Shown: positions 35,554 to 35,779 of the stretch, piece after piece
Layout: each line of letters opens with the position of its first letter
How positions within the stretch are numbered: the stretch's first letter is position 1
DNA from: Thiorhodococcus minor
GTDB lineage: Bacteria > Pseudomonadota > Gammaproteobacteria > Chromatiales > Chromatiaceae
Reading direction: 5' to 3'
Length of the DNA stretch: 35,779 nucleotides
Assembly: GCF_010820565.1 (NCBI RefSeq)
Contig: NZ_JAAIJQ010000058.1
Coordinates: forward strand, 1 to 35,779
Position numbers and translations under genes: made by a program
Notes under the pieces: generated by a model
Seen by the model: only the letters and a program-made list of their open reading frames with translations
Databases searched by the model: none
Told to the model about the DNA's origin: nothing

Positions 35554-35659
35554 GATTCCCTCCTCGCATCGCTTCGAGACCATGAAACCTTGAACAGTTA
35601 AGCAGCGGCGAACGCGTCTTGATCTCTTGATCGGGTGCAACCTGCCGAGCGCGGGCGCA

Positions 35660-35779
35660 TCAAGCCGCGAGCGCATGGTATGAGTCGGCATTGGCGGTCG
35701 CGTGGCCATAGCGCAGGCGCAGATCTTCGCGGATGCGAAAGGCGACGAAATCGTCCCAGAGTCCGCTCAGGGTGATGCC
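35660..35779 (-). CDS. C-terminal end of an unknown protein, cut by the right edge of the window
   Basis: The last 39 residues of a minus-strand gene read GITLSGLWDDFVAFRIREDL...SYHALAA before TGA at 35660-35662. It is helical and charged, with no recognisable motif. The 5' part lies outside the window. The 71-residue gene begins 106 bp downstream on the same strand. Confidence 0.5.
   Translation of the reverse strand, partial: GITLSGLWDDFVAFRIREDLRLRYGHATANADSYHALAA

Overview
The window is high-GC DNA from a gammaproteobacterium. The best guess is a purple sulfur bacterium (Chromatiaceae) or close relative. Reasons: the Rieske protein resembles Chromatiaceae PetA as I remember it; CreBCD, a DUF2782 protein, Rep helicase, WecB/WecC and an Rpn-type gene are all of gammaproteobacterial type; and GC-rich palindromes and dispersed repeats fill many gaps. 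This is inference from protein character; there is no rRNA in the window.

Left edge (1-1754): a graveyard of mobile DNA. It holds the domain V/VI 3' end of a group II intron, the N-terminal stump of an IS transposase, and a frameshifted tyrosine recombinase fused directly to that stump. Next come a periplasmic protein with two thioredoxin domains (1755-2795) and queF (2844-3233, minus). An exported pair on the minus strand follows (3526-5376): a DUF6345 protein with a caspase/gingipain-like His/Cys pair, and a secreted protein with a PepSY/FTP-like segment. A Crp-family regulator (5982-6623) and a 1353-residue multi-PAS hybrid histidine kinase (7384-11445) come after that.

Middle (11747-19503): a sirtuin and a GT-B glycosyltransferase form a translationally coupled pair on the minus strand (ATGA overlap). 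Then come a small unknown ORF, a decayed Rpn-family nuclease gene, and a repeat-rich gap. A Rieske gene (petA) stands alone without petB or petC. Diverging from it across a palindrome-bearing gap is a five-gene operon: a DUF134 HTH protein, two NifX/NifB-type cofactor-binding proteins (one with a Gly/Arg-rich tail) and two MinD-like ATPases carrying 2x[4Fe-4S] ferredoxin domains. In family content it resembles the Desulfovibrio orange-protein (ORP) Mo-Cu cluster locus. A small lipoprotein gene converges on it.

Right half (19782-35779): a hotdog-fold thioesterase-like protein and a polytopic membrane protein precede creB-creC-creD. The creD promoter region carries three tandem TTCAC repeats, two of them spaced exactly as in the CreB-binding cre tag. 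A CrtQ-like glycosyltransferase and a CrtO-like acyltransferase converge and overlap by 60 bp, suggesting glycosylation plus acylation of a lipid or carotenoid. Then follow a PilZ protein, a DUF2782 protein, Rep helicase, tRNA-Arg(CCG), an AAA/PD-(D/E)XK protein, wecC and wecB (UDP-ManNAcA synthesis), a small unknown protein, and the C-terminal end of an unknown gene that runs off the right edge.

The most interesting parts are the ORP-like operon facing an orphan Rieske gene, the exported caspase-like pair, the creD operator, and the CrtQ/CrtO-like pair.
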